From the NCBI RefSeq assembly GCF_001428845.1, contig NZ_LMIU01000006.1:1-64000 (forward strand): a stretch of DNA of 64,000 bases, in the 5' to 3' direction. Position 1 is the first letter of the stretch, and each line of letters starts with the position of its first letter. Source of the DNA: Achromobacter sp. Root83. GTDB lineage: Bacteria; Pseudomonadota; Gammaproteobacteria; Burkholderiales; Burkholderiaceae_B. Shown here one piece after another: positions 25,399 through 33,552 of this stretch. The position numbers and the translations under genes were made by a program. Under the pieces are notes generated by a model. That model did not search any database, was not told the DNA's origin, and worked only from the letters and a program-made list of their open reading frames with translations.

Positions 25399-28229
25399 AT
25401 AACTTCCTTAAGGGCGATTAGGGCCTGGCGCAACGCGGATATGGGCAACGGCTTGAGCAGTACCGTCGTCATGCCGGCTACGCTGCTGCGCCGCAGATCG
25501 TCCGTGAACGCGCTGGCGGTGATACCCACGATAGGGCGCGTGTAACCTTGGGCGCGCAATGCGCGGGTGAGGTCGTAGCCGTCTATCTCGGGCATCTGCA
25601 GATCGGTCAGAATGGTGTCGAAGGCCAGTATGTCGGGGCGTGCCAACGCCTCCCTGCCGTTGGATGCCAGCACAGCCGTACAGCCCAGGTGCTCCAGTTG
25701 TTCACGCAGGATCTGCTGGCTGACCGGGTTGTCCTCCACAACCAGTACATGCATATCGAGCGCGTCCCGCGAGGTCTTGAGTTCCAGGGATACCTTGGCG
25801 GCGACGCCGTCCTGCGCGAGGCGGACCGCGGCGGCGATGCTCGCCAGGCTGTGGGCGTTGGCCATCCAGCTATTGCGAGTCCCTTCAAGGCGGGCGCGGA
25901 CACCCGGCGGCTGCGCGACCACCCGGGCACCCGTCCAGACCGCCACCGTCGCGTCGCGCGGCCACGCTTCAACCAGCACGCCGCCCTCGAGCCGGCCATG
26001 GTGCGCCGTCTTGTAAGGCATCGCCACCGCGCCCCAATGGCGCAGCCATTGGCACAGGTTATTGACGACATCGTTCACGGCGCCGCGCACGAAAACCGGC
26101 TTTGGGTCCAGCCGGATCCCCAGCTCCGAATGCATTCCGCTGGCCACAGGCAGCGTCAGCTCCAGCGACAGGCTGGTGCCCAGGCCAGGTTCGCTGACGG
26201 CCGTCAGCGTTCCACCCATCATCTCGGACAGGCGCTGACAGATGGCCAGCCCGAGCCCGGTGCCCGGAACGGCCTGATGCTGGCCGTTCTCGGCGCGGAA
26301 GTAGGGCTCGAAAAGCTGCGCGTGATGCTCCGCGGAGATGCCCACGCCCGTGTCGGCCACCTGGAACTTCATGGTGGCGGACTCCGCGTCGAGATGCATG
26401 GTCTGCAGGCGCAGCACGATCTGGCCGGAGCTCGTGAACTTGATGGCATTGCTGACCAGGTTGTTCAGGATCTGGCGCATGCGCGTGACATCGCCGACCA
26501 CCGCGGGGGGCGAATTGACGTCGGCCAGGGCATAGATGTGCAGTCCTTTGGCTTCCGCGCGCGCCGCGTAGCTGCTGACCACGGCGTCCAGCATTTCCGC
26601 CGGACAGAATTCCGACGATTCCAGCTTCAGATAGCCCGCTTCGATGCGGGACAGGTCCAGTGTGTCGTTGATGGTCCGCAGCAGGGTCGCCGACGATTGC
26701 TGCATGGTTTCCAGGTATTGCTGCTGCTGGCTGTCCATGGCCGTCAGGCCCAGCATCTCCAGCGTGCCCAGAATGCCGAACAAGGGCGTCCGGATCTCGT
26801 GGCTCATGGTGGTCAGGAATACCGTCTTGGCGTGATTGGCCGCGTCGGCGTCCAGCTTGGCCTGCGTAATGGACCGCTCGACCCGCTTGAAGGCCGTGAT
26901 GTCGTTGATGCCGCAAAGCACCACGTCCTCGCCGTGATACAGGATCGGGGCGAACGTGAGATACACGCAGCGGCCGTTCTTCATGACGTATTCCCGCCCC
27001 GACACGAAGTCGTTCGACGCAAGCAGCCTGGACAGGAGATCCGCATCGCCAAGCAGCCATTGCCGGGCAAGCTCGTTCGATAGCAGCGGCATGCCATCGG
27101 CGCGCCGCAGCAGGCACAACCCCACCGGCGCGACTTCGACAAGCTTGCGGTTCAGGGCCACGCTGTCGGCCAGCGCCTCATATTGCCGGACGGCGGGCGC
27201 GACCAGTTTCATCTTGATGTGGCGTATGCCGAAGATCACGGCCGCGAACAGCAGCACCGCGCCGGCGAACACCGCCTGGATGGCATAGGCGGCATCGTCG
27301 ATGATCCGGCTTATCGGGGTGTAGTAGACCAGCCTCCAGCCATCTTCCCCCACGGACTTGCTCAGCACGATGTAGCGCGGCAGCAGTCCCGCGCCCCACC
27401 AACCGAAGGAGTCCTCCCGGCCCGCGCGCCGGCCGAGTTCCGCCAGGAACGGGGCGGCGGCCGGGCTGTGCAGGACGGCCGTGTCGTGCTGGTCATACAG
27501 CACGTAGCTTCCTCCGCGCAGGGAGGACAGGTCGATGGCCGCATCGACACTACCCACTTCCAGACCGATCCAGCCGGCCCGCGGCATGGCCGGATCCGCG
27601 GGCGTGTAGAGGTAAAGCTGATTGGCCGGGTCCATCGGAGGCTTGAGCCACACGATGGGGGGATGGCCGCCGGGCAGCACGTTCGAATCGGCCCCCGCCA
27701 GGGCGCGGGCGACCCACGCCTGCTTGACGGCCCCCATGCCGACCGCATTGGCGGGTGGCGCGGGAACGATGACCGACGTCTGGCCCTTGCGTATCGAGCT
27801 GAACAGCAGCCTGGTGCGGGCAAGGGCGATGTCGTTCAGATCGCGCGGGGTCAGGATCAATGCCCAGTCGTAGGAGTTGGCGTCCTCGCGCAGCGGGAAC
27901 ACCTGGATCTGCCGGGTGTTGCCAAAATAGCTCGGGGTCTCGGAAATGGGCGCGCTGTCCGAATTGCGGATAGCGGAGGACGACAGCGAACGCAGCAGGA
28001 TCTCTCGCTGGTCAAAGAAGAGCTGCGCGTTGTAGGCGGCCGCATTCATCTCCCGGCGATACGCGGAAACGGTATTGTTGAAAGACAGATACAGGACGAA
28101 AGCGGCGCCCGCGACGATGCAGGCCATCAGCGCCGCCGCAAACAAATGCAGCAGCAATGTGGGCGCCCGAGGGGGGGCGCCTGCATCTTTCGAGAGAGAT
28201 TGAGAGTCCTGGACAAACATGGGCCCCAT
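25395..28229 (-). CDS. Hybrid sensor kinase without Hpt
   Basis: About 944 residues. TM1 (~24-47) and TM2 (~335-355) flank a periplasmic sensor (contains NNTVSAYRREMNAAAYNAQLFF). The cytoplasmic part has a PAS-like segment, HisKA with His477 (SHEIRTPLFG), HATPase (GVGISAEHHAQLFEPYF, GTGLGLAI) and a C-terminal REC with Asp876 (LTDLQMP), then ends. With no Hpt of its own, it would need the Hpt of the neighbouring kinase to complete a relay. The start is uncertain: ATG 28229 or 28220; no clear ribosome site is present. It is the first gene of a coupled run of three. Confidence 0.9.
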   Translation of the reverse strand: MGPMFVQDSQSLSKDAGAPPRAPTLLLHLFAAALMACIVAGAAFVLYLSFNNTVSAYRREMNAAAYNAQLFFDQREILLRSLSSSAIRNSDSAPISETPSYFGNTRQIQVFPLREDANSYDWALILTPRDLNDIALARTRLLFSSIRKGQTSVIVPAPPANAVGMGAVKQAWVARALAGADSNVLPGGHPPIVWLKPPMDPANQLYLYTPADPAMPRAGWIGLEVGSVDAAIDLSSLRGGSYVLYDQHDTAVLHSPAAAPFLAELGRRAGREDSFGWWGAGLLPRYIVLSKSVGEDGWRLVYYTPISRIIDDAAYAIQAVFAGAVLLFAAVIFGIRHIKMKLVAPAVRQYEALADSVALNRKLVEVAPVGLCLLRRADGMPLLSNELARQWLLGDADLLSRLLASNDFVSGREYVMKNGRCVYLTFAPILYHGEDVVLCGINDITAFKRVERSITQAKLDADAANHAKTVFLTTMSHEIRTPLFGILGTLEMLGLTAMDSQQQQYLETMQQSSATLLRTINDTLDLSRIEAGYLKLESSEFCPAEMLDAVVSSYAARAEAKGLHIYALADVNSPPAVVGDVTRMRQILNNLVSNAIKFTSSGQIVLRLQTMHLDAESATMKFQVADTGVGISAEHHAQLFEPYFRAENGQHQAVPGTGLGLAICQRLSEMMGGTLTAVSEPGLGTSLSLELTLPVASGMHSELGIRLDPKPVFVRGAVNDVVNNLCQWLRHWGAVAMPYKTAHHGRLEGGVLVEAWPRDATVAVWTGARVVAQPPGVRARLEGTRNSWMANAHSLASIAAAVRLAQDGVAAKVSLELKTSRDALDMHVLVVEDNPVSQQILREQLEHLGCTAVLASNGREALARPDILAFDTILTDLQMPEIDGYDLTRALRAQGYTRPIVGITASAFTDDLRRSSVAGMTTVLLKPLPISALRQALIALKEVI

Positions 28230-28472
28230 CCTAAGAAGGAGCCCATGCCCTGGATATAAGAAGAATTTGAAAGTGAAGCCCGTCAGGCTTGTCAAAGCCG
28301 GTTTCCAAGCCTGCTCGAGTCTTTGGCGCCGAAAATCAGATTTTTACTATGGGACGGGCGTGTGGCGGTCCATATACTCGGTGGCCAAATCAAACGCCGC
28401 CCCCTCCCTGGTTCCGCTGAATTTTCTCGCCGTGCGCTGAGGATACGCGCGGGCCCCTCACAGAACTCACGT

Positions 28473-29294
28473 ATGAACGTCACAATTTTGGAGGAAACAG
28501 CCTCGAGCCTGGGGGAAACACCCTCCTGCTCGCAGCAAGCGGCCTCTTGCTTGAGCGAAACGCTCAAGGTCCAGCCCGTCATGGATGCAGGCGGCGTCAT
28601 CTGCGAGATGGCGCTTGTCGCAGGGGAAGAGGGCGGGGATGCGAACGGCTTTTCCCGAGATGCGTCGGCCATGGCATTGCGCAAGGCGGGAGCAGCATTC
28701 CGGGCCAGCGGCTGCCTGGTGCCCCTGACCCTGGACCATCCGCTCGACGTCTGCTCCGAGATGCCCCTGGCCGAGCAGCTGTGCCTGGACCTGAAGATCG
28801 CCACGGTGGCGAAGGATCTGCTGCCGGCCGCGTCTCCGCATCGAGGCGGAAATCTTTCCGTCTACCCAAGCGCCATGGTCATCTACAACGTTCCGCTGAG
28901 CAGCCGGCTGGTGGATGGCGCCGATCTGTTTCGTCCGTACCACGAGTTTCGTCCCGCGTTGCGCATACGCCTGCTGCCCTGCAGCGGCGAGGGCGCGCCC
29001 GCGCCGTTCGGCCTGATCCGGGCCGTCGGGATACGCGTCGGCATACCGGCGGGCGTCTACCAGAACCACAAGTTGCAGGACCGCTTCTTCAGCCTGCTGG
29101 GGCAGGCTTCCCGTAAGGGCCTCCGGGTGCTGGCCAGCGATATCAAGAGTATCGAGGACTTCAATTGGCTGCGGTTACAGCCCGACGTGCTTTTTCAAGG
29201 CGACGTACTGTCCACCGCCCTGAGCCTGGAGTACATCCAGCAATGGCTGACGGGCCTGGAGACCGATTGGCGGACGTTCCAGATGGGCGCGTAG
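28473..29294 (+). CDS. Degenerate EAL-domain protein, BvgR-like
   Basis: 273 residues, divergent from the kinase operon. The C-terminal part follows the end of an EAL domain: GLRVLASDIKSIEDFNWL in place of AEGVET, then DVLFQGDVLS where active enzymes have the Gln-Gly of the final strand. I find no EAL triad, no DDFG loop and no metal-binding Glu/Asp set, so it is unlikely to hydrolyse c-di-GMP. The length and degenerate EAL character recall BvgR, which sits beside bvgAS. It may bind c-di-GMP or a partner protein. The ATG at 28473 is chosen; an ATG at 28581 is possible. Homology to BvgR is inferred from domain type and context. Confidence 0.6.
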   Translation: MNVTILEETASSLGETPSCSQQAASCLSETLKVQPVMDAGGVICEMALVAGEEGGDANGFSRDASAMALRKAGAAFRASGCLVPLTLDHPLDVCSEMPLAEQLCLDLKIATVAKDLLPAASPHRGGNLSVYPSAMVIYNVPLSSRLVDGADLFRPYHEFRPALRIRLLPCSGEGAPAPFGLIRAVGIRVGIPAGVYQNHKLQDRFFSLLGQASRKGLRVLASDIKSIEDFNWLRLQPDVLFQGDVLSTALSLEYIQQWLTGLETDWRTFQMGA

Positions 29295-29372
29295 CGCCCG
29301 GGGCGGCGCTACCCACGCCCGTGAGGCGGCGCGCGGCAGGGAGGTAGCGCGGATCCGATTAAAATCGCGCCC

Positions 29373-29729
29373 ATGCTTCCCACTCAAGTCATCGTCGCCC
29401 TGCTGGTCCTGCAGCTTGCGCTCGCCATTCCGCTGTTTGCCGTGGCTATCCAGCTGCTGCGTTTCCTCCATTGGTCGTTTATCGCGGACGCCGGCTCCCG
29501 CGGCGACCGCCCGCAGTTCACCGGCCCGGTGCTGGCGCTGGTATTCAGCACCCTGGCCGCCACCGATTTCCTGTCCTTCGAGCCCTTTGTCTCGATGTCC
29601 AAGCTCAATCCGGTGCCCGAAACCGCACGGGCCTATTTCACCGTCGCCATGCTGGCACTGGCGGTTTGGTGCTGGGCCTATGCGGGCGCGATACGCAGCA
29701 AGATCCGCTCATGGCTGGGCGCGTCCTGA
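29373..29729 (+). CDS. Small integral membrane protein of unknown function
   Basis: 118 residues with three predicted membrane segments: ~5-27 (VIVALLVLQLALAIPLFAVA), ~50-66 (GPVLALVFSTLAATDFL) and ~88-106 (FTVAMLALAVWCWAYAG), and a basic C-terminus. I do not recognise a family. It follows the degenerate-EAL gene by 78 bp and precedes ydiK by 210 bp. Codon use is ordinary for the genome. Confidence 0.65.
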   Translation: MLPTQVIVALLVLQLALAIPLFAVAIQLLRFLHWSFIADAGSRGDRPQFTGPVLALVFSTLAATDFLSFEPFVSMSKLNPVPETARAYFTVAMLALAVWCWAYAGAIRSKIRSWLGAS

Positions 29730-29939
29730 GCGCTGGCGTTCACCCCGGGCCGGCGTCCGCGCATGGGCGCCCCGGCTCCGGCCTGCTCCCAGGCGGCGGA
29801 TACCGGTGCTGAAGTGCCCGCACCGGTCCAGGGAAATATCGGATAAATTCGTCGGGAACGCATCGCGCAGCGCTCAGGTAATCCGCCTGTGGGCGCCATG
29901 CGCGCCATCCGGGGCGGCCGCCCCCTCAGGAGCATCGGG

Positions 29940-31031
29940 TTGATTCCACGCCAGACAGTCGATATAGCCCGGGTTCTGCTCGTCATCGTGATGCTTTCGG
30001 CGTTGATGATAGGCAGCCTTTACATTCTTCGGCCCTTTCTGCCCGGCCTGATCTGGGCGACGACCATTGTGGTCGCGACCTGGCCCGTCCTGCTGGCGAT
30101 CCAACGGCGTTGCGGCGGCCGGCGCTGGATTGCCACCGTCGCCATGCTGCTCATCCTGCTGTTCGTGATCGTGCTGCCGCTGTACCAGGCGATTTCCACC
30201 CTGGCGCTGCACGGCGGCGCCATCATGGCCGCCGTCAAAAGCCTGCCCGATTACGCCTTGCTGGCGCCGCCTGCATGGATAAGGAACATTCCGCTGGCCG
30301 GCCCCCGGATCGCCCAGGAATGGCAGACCCTGTCCGACGCCGGGGCGGGCGGCCTGCTGGCGCGGCTGGAACCCTATCTGACCACCGCGGCCCATTGGCT
30401 GCTGAGCCACGCCGCCATCGTTGGCGTATTTGCGATGCACATGCTGATCACCGTCATCATCGCCGGCATTCTTTATAGCCAGGGCGATTTGGCGGCCGAC
30501 TTCGTCAGGCGGTTTTCGAACCGGCTTGCCGGCCAGCGCGGCGTGGCCGCGATCAGGCTGGCCGGATCCGCCATCCGCGCCGTGGCGCTGGGCATCGTCG
30601 TCACCGCGGTGGTGCAGTCCGCGCTGGGCGGGGTGGGCCTGTGGATCGCCGGCGTGCCGGCGGCCGGTATTCTGACCGCACTAATGGTGATGCTGTGCCT
30701 GGCCCAGCTTGGGCCGTTCCTGCCCATGCTGGGCGGCGTCGTTTGGCTTTTTCAGAACGACATGAAGCTGGCTGCGGCGGTGCTGCTGGGCTGGGCGATC
30801 GTGGTCGCCATGCTGGACAACCTGCTGCGGCCCATGCTGATCAAGCGCGGCGTGAATCTGTCGATGCTGCTGATCCTGTCGGGCGTGCTGGGCGGCATGT
30901 TCGCATTCGGCATCGTCGGCCTGTTCATCGGCCCGGTGATCCTGGCGGTCACGACGACGCTGCTCAAGGCATGGATCGACGAGGTGCCGCCCCCGGTTAC
31001 GGCCGACCCGATCGAGGCGCCCCGCGTCTGA
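29940..31031 (+). CDS. ydiK: AI-2E family transporter, YdiK-like
   Basis: 363 residues from a TTG start with AGGAG 7 bp upstream. The resulting N-terminus (..PRQTVDIARVLL) lines up with that of E. coli YdiK (VRQPRDVAQILL). A GTG at 29889 and an ATG at 29898 would add residues without such support. There are seven to eight hydrophobic segments, with family motifs WATTIVVATWPVLL, AIRAVALGIVVTAVVQSALGG, MLDNLLRPMLI and LFIGPVILAV. The family (PF01594) includes the AI-2 exporter TqsA and ion antiporters; the substrate of YdiK is not settled. A strong terminator follows. Confidence 0.9.
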   Translation: MIPRQTVDIARVLLVIVMLSALMIGSLYILRPFLPGLIWATTIVVATWPVLLAIQRRCGGRRWIATVAMLLILLFVIVLPLYQAISTLALHGGAIMAAVKSLPDYALLAPPAWIRNIPLAGPRIAQEWQTLSDAGAGGLLARLEPYLTTAAHWLLSHAAIVGVFAMHMLITVIIAGILYSQGDLAADFVRRFSNRLAGQRGVAAIRLAGSAIRAVALGIVVTAVVQSALGGVGLWIAGVPAAGILTALMVMLCLAQLGPFLPMLGGVVWLFQNDMKLAAAVLLGWAIVVAMLDNLLRPMLIKRGVNLSMLLILSGVLGGMFAFGIVGLFIGPVILAVTTTLLKAWIDEVPPPVTADPIEAPRV

Positions 31032-31081
31032 ACGCGCCCCCCGGGCCGCAAAGGAAAAGGGCGTAACATCTGCCTCACGGC

Positions 31082-31105
31082 GCGGACCCGCGGGTCCGCT
31101 TTTTT
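31082..31105 (+). terminator. Rho-independent terminator after ydiK
   Basis: GCGGACCCGCGGGTCCGC (31082-31099) is a perfect 18-bp palindrome followed by six T. It is 50 bp after the ydiK stop and is the clearest intrinsic terminator in the window. Confidence 0.9.
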
Positions 31106-31212
31106 GCAACACCCCCGGCAACACCCATGACGATGCACCCGCTAGTGCTGGCAATCAGCACGCCCCATCCTTCTCCCCATCCGGGCTCACCCGCGCGCCA
31201 GCCGGAGGCGCG

Positions 31213-31938
31213 ATGAGCGACAGCGAACGCTTGGCCAAACGGCTGGCCACGGAACAGTCCTGTTCGCGCGGGGATGCCGAACGCTATATAGAAGGCGGCT
31301 GGGTCGCCGTCGATGGCAAGCCGGTTGAAGAACCGGGCTTCCGCGTGCGGCCGGCGCAAACGGTCAGCCTGTTGCCCGGCGCCCGCCTGGAAGACATGCG
31401 CCCCGTGACCGTCCTGATCCACAAGCCAGCCGGCACCTATGCCGATGACCAGCCCGGTTCGGCGCGGGACCTGATCCTGCCCGAAAACCTGATGCAAGGC
31501 GACCGGTCGGGGCAACGCTACCTGAAGCGCATGTTCAATGGCCTGAAACTCGTGACGCCGCTGGAACGCGCGGCCAGCGGGCTGGTCGTCTACACGCAGG
31601 AGTACCCCGTGTCCCGCAAGCTGGTGGAAGAAGGCCGCCATGTCGAGCAGGAGTACATCGCCCAGGTGCACGGCCAGTTGAGCGAAGGCGATCTGGCGCG
31701 CCTGCAGCGCGGCATGGCGTACGAGGGCCGCGCCGCCACGCCGATGAAGGTGAGCTGGCAGAACGAAACACATCTGCGCTTCGCGCTGAAGACGCCTGCA
31801 CCCGGGTTCATCGAGTACGTCTGCGATGCGGCGGGGCTGAGGCTGCAGGCCCTGCGGCGCCTGCGCATCGGCCGCCTGCCCATGGCCGGCCTTGCGGTGG
31901 GGCAATGGCGTTATCGGCTGGAATATGAGCGTTTCTAG
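31213..31938 (+). CDS. S4-domain RNA pseudouridine synthase-like protein (RluF/RsuA type), catalytic Asp replaced
   Basis: 241 residues. The N-terminal S4 RNA-binding domain reads RLAKRLATEQSCSRGDAERYIEGGWVAVDGKPV (~6-38). The body has the RsuA/RluF fold markers LIHKPAG, VVYTQEYPVSRKLVEEGRHVEQEYIAQV and the C-terminal LRLQALRRLRIGR. The catalytic loop, GR[LI]D in the family, reads TPLERAASGL: Glu118 stands where the invariant Asp nucleophile is expected. If correct, the protein may bind rRNA without isomerising uridine, or use a variant chemistry. It overlaps the next gene by 14 bp. Confidence 0.82.
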   Translation: MSDSERLAKRLATEQSCSRGDAERYIEGGWVAVDGKPVEEPGFRVRPAQTVSLLPGARLEDMRPVTVLIHKPAGTYADDQPGSARDLILPENLMQGDRSGQRYLKRMFNGLKLVTPLERAASGLVVYTQEYPVSRKLVEEGRHVEQEYIAQVHGQLSEGDLARLQRGMAYEGRAATPMKVSWQNETHLRFALKTPAPGFIEYVCDAAGLRLQALRRLRIGRLPMAGLAVGQWRYRLEYERF

Positions 31939-33055
31939 TCAACCGGATACGAATGCGGGGCGCCGGCGCTTGCTGCTGAACGCAGGCGCCTTGTGCCTGT
32001 CCGGCCTTGCCCTGAGCGGTTGCGCCACCCGTGGGGTGGACTCCCGCAGAGCCGTGCCGGCCTCGAAGCCGATGCCCCCGTCGGCCCATGCCCAACCGGC
32101 GGCGGCGCCCGTGCCCGCGCTCAAGGCCGGGGCTCGCATCGCCATCGTGGCCCCGGCATCCGCCGCGCCCGATGCCAGCGACCGCGCAGCGCAATGGCTG
32201 GAGGCGCGCGGTTTCGTGGCGCAGGTCATGCCGGCCTCTCGCACCCGGCTCGAGCCTCCCTATGACTATCTGGCGGGTACCGACGCTCAGCGGCTGGACG
32301 ATCTGCACACGGCGTTCGCCTCGCCGGACGTTGGCGCGGTGTGGTGCCTGCAAGGCGGTTTCGGTTCCTGGCGGCTGTTGGACAAGCTGGATTTCGGGCT
32401 GCTGCGCCAGCATCCCAAACCCTTCATCGGCTACAGCGACATCACCGCGCTGCATCTGGCCATGCAGCGGCAGGCGGGCTTCGTGACGTTCCACGGACCC
32501 ATGCTGGCGCAGGACTTGCTGGCCGGCAAGCGCGAACCCACCGAGTCGCACCTGCTGGCCATGATCGGCGGACAGTTCGGACAGGGCGCCTGGATCGAAC
32601 CGCCCTTTGGCGCCCGGCCGGTGGAGCTGGTGCCGGGCGGCGCAAGCGGCCGTCTGGTTGGCGGCAACCTTGCGCTGATCGCCGCGCTGACCGGCTCCCC
32701 CTATGAAATCGACACGCGCGACGCCATCCTGTTCTTCGAGGACGTGAACGAGGCCTTGCCCCGAGTGGACCGCCTGTTGAGCCAGCTTGCCGCCGCCGGC
32801 AAGTTCGATGGCGTGAAAGGGGTAGTGGTGGGCAGCTTCACCCGCATCCTTGGCACGCACATGGAAGACGACGAGGCCCAAGGCCTGCTGTACCCGCTGG
32901 TGCTTGAGCAATTTGGCGCCCGTGGCATTCCCGTGTTGGCCAACTGGCCCAGCGGGCACGGAGATCCCAACCTGACCTTGCCGCTCGGCGCGCGGGTGAC
33001 GCTGGACACCGGGCGGGGCGCATTGCGGCTGGACCAGCCGATCACCACGGCCTAG
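31925..33055 (+). CDS. ldcA: LD-carboxypeptidase, peptidase family S66
   Basis: 376 residues. The N-terminus GRRRLLLNAGALCLSGLALSGC combines a basic region, a hydrophobic stretch and an LSGC lipobox, suggesting an exported lipoprotein. The S66 catalytic set is visible: nucleophile Ser in GYSDITALH, Glu in FEDVNEALPRVDR and His in WPSGHGDPNLTLPLG. LdcA enzymes release the terminal D-Ala from tetrapeptides during murein recycling; those studied in E. coli are cytoplasmic, so a lipoprotein form is notable. The start overlaps the previous gene's end, so the two are probably co-transcribed. Confidence 0.9.
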   Translation: MSVSSQPDTNAGRRRLLLNAGALCLSGLALSGCATRGVDSRRAVPASKPMPPSAHAQPAAAPVPALKAGARIAIVAPASAAPDASDRAAQWLEARGFVAQVMPASRTRLEPPYDYLAGTDAQRLDDLHTAFASPDVGAVWCLQGGFGSWRLLDKLDFGLLRQHPKPFIGYSDITALHLAMQRQAGFVTFHGPMLAQDLLAGKREPTESHLLAMIGGQFGQGAWIEPPFGARPVELVPGGASGRLVGGNLALIAALTGSPYEIDTRDAILFFEDVNEALPRVDRLLSQLAAAGKFDGVKGVVVGSFTRILGTHMEDDEAQGLLYPLVLEQFGARGIPVLANWPSGHGDPNLTLPLGARVTLDTGRGALRLDQPITTA

Positions 33056-33075
33056 CCCTAGCTGAATCACCAAAA

Positions 33076-33095
33076 ATGCCTCATTAATGAGGCAT
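33076..33095. promoter_or_regulatory. HipB operator 1 (perfect 20-bp palindrome)
   Basis: ATGCCTCATTAATGAGGCAT reads identically on both strands and lies 95 bp upstream of hipB. No U-tract follows, so it is an operator rather than a terminator of ldcA. It shares the TGC-N-TCATTAAT core with a second site 65 bp away, as expected for cooperative HipB binding. Confidence 0.7.
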
Positions 33096-33141
33096 AACGC
33101 CCCGTAAAGCACCATAAATATACACTTAAGGCACTTCAAGT

Positions 33142-33159
33142 TGCGTCATTAATAGTGCA
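33142..33159. promoter_or_regulatory. HipB operator 2 (imperfect palindrome)
   Basis: TGCGTCATTAATAGTGCA is a variant of the first palindrome with the same TGC...TCATTAAT...GCA frame, 31 bp upstream of the hipB start. Centre-to-centre distance to operator 1 is 65 bp. Binding by the HipB-HipA complex would repress the operon. Confidence 0.65.
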
Positions 33160-33189
33160 TTATTGCCCTGCAAGCACTATTATTGAGTC

Positions 33190-33534
33190 ATGAAAAAGAA
33201 AATCGAACCCAGCTTCGATGCCGCCGAAGCGCTGGCTCGGCTGGGCGCCAACATCCGCACCGCCCGGTTGCGCCGCAGCGAGCCCGAGGCCGCGTTGGCC
33301 AGCCGCATGGGCGTGTCCAGGGCCACCATCGCACGGCTTGAACGGGGCGATGGCGGCGTTTCGCTGGCCCTCGCGCTGGAAGCGCTGCTGCAGTACGGCT
33401 TTGCGGACCAGGTGTTCGCCCTGGGGGATCCCGATGCCGACGGCGTGGGCAAACGCCTGGACGCCGTGCGCCGCCCCAGCCGGGGCAGCGGCAAGGCCCC
33501 TAGCTCCCATCGCGCCGATCCCTCCAGACTCTAA
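33190..33534 (+). CDS. hipB: HipB-like antitoxin (XRE helix-turn-helix)
   Basis: 114 residues. The XRE domain occupies ~16-68: LGANIRTARLRRSEPEAALASRMGVSRATIARLERGDGGVSLALALEALLQYG. The C-terminal ~40 residues are basic and unstructured (KRLDAVRRPSRGSGKAP), a common target for proteolysis in antitoxins. HipB binds operator palindromes and sequesters HipA. Two palindromes lie just upstream and hipA starts 18 bp downstream. Confidence 0.9.
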   Translation: MKKKIEPSFDAAEALARLGANIRTARLRRSEPEAALASRMGVSRATIARLERGDGGVSLALALEALLQYGFADQVFALGDPDADGVGKRLDAVRRPSRGSGKAPSSHRADPSRL

Positions 33535-33552
33535 CGCCGGGCGGCCAAAACC

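Noticed and set aside
25548-27083. Plus-strand frame of about 511 codons opposite the second hybrid kinase
   Set aside because: Arg/His/Gln-rich translation typical of an antisense shadow; the kinase motifs lie on the other strand.
33076-33095. Palindrome after ldcA read as a terminator
   Set aside because: No U-tract follows, and a related palindrome repeats closer to hipB, so an operator is the better reading.
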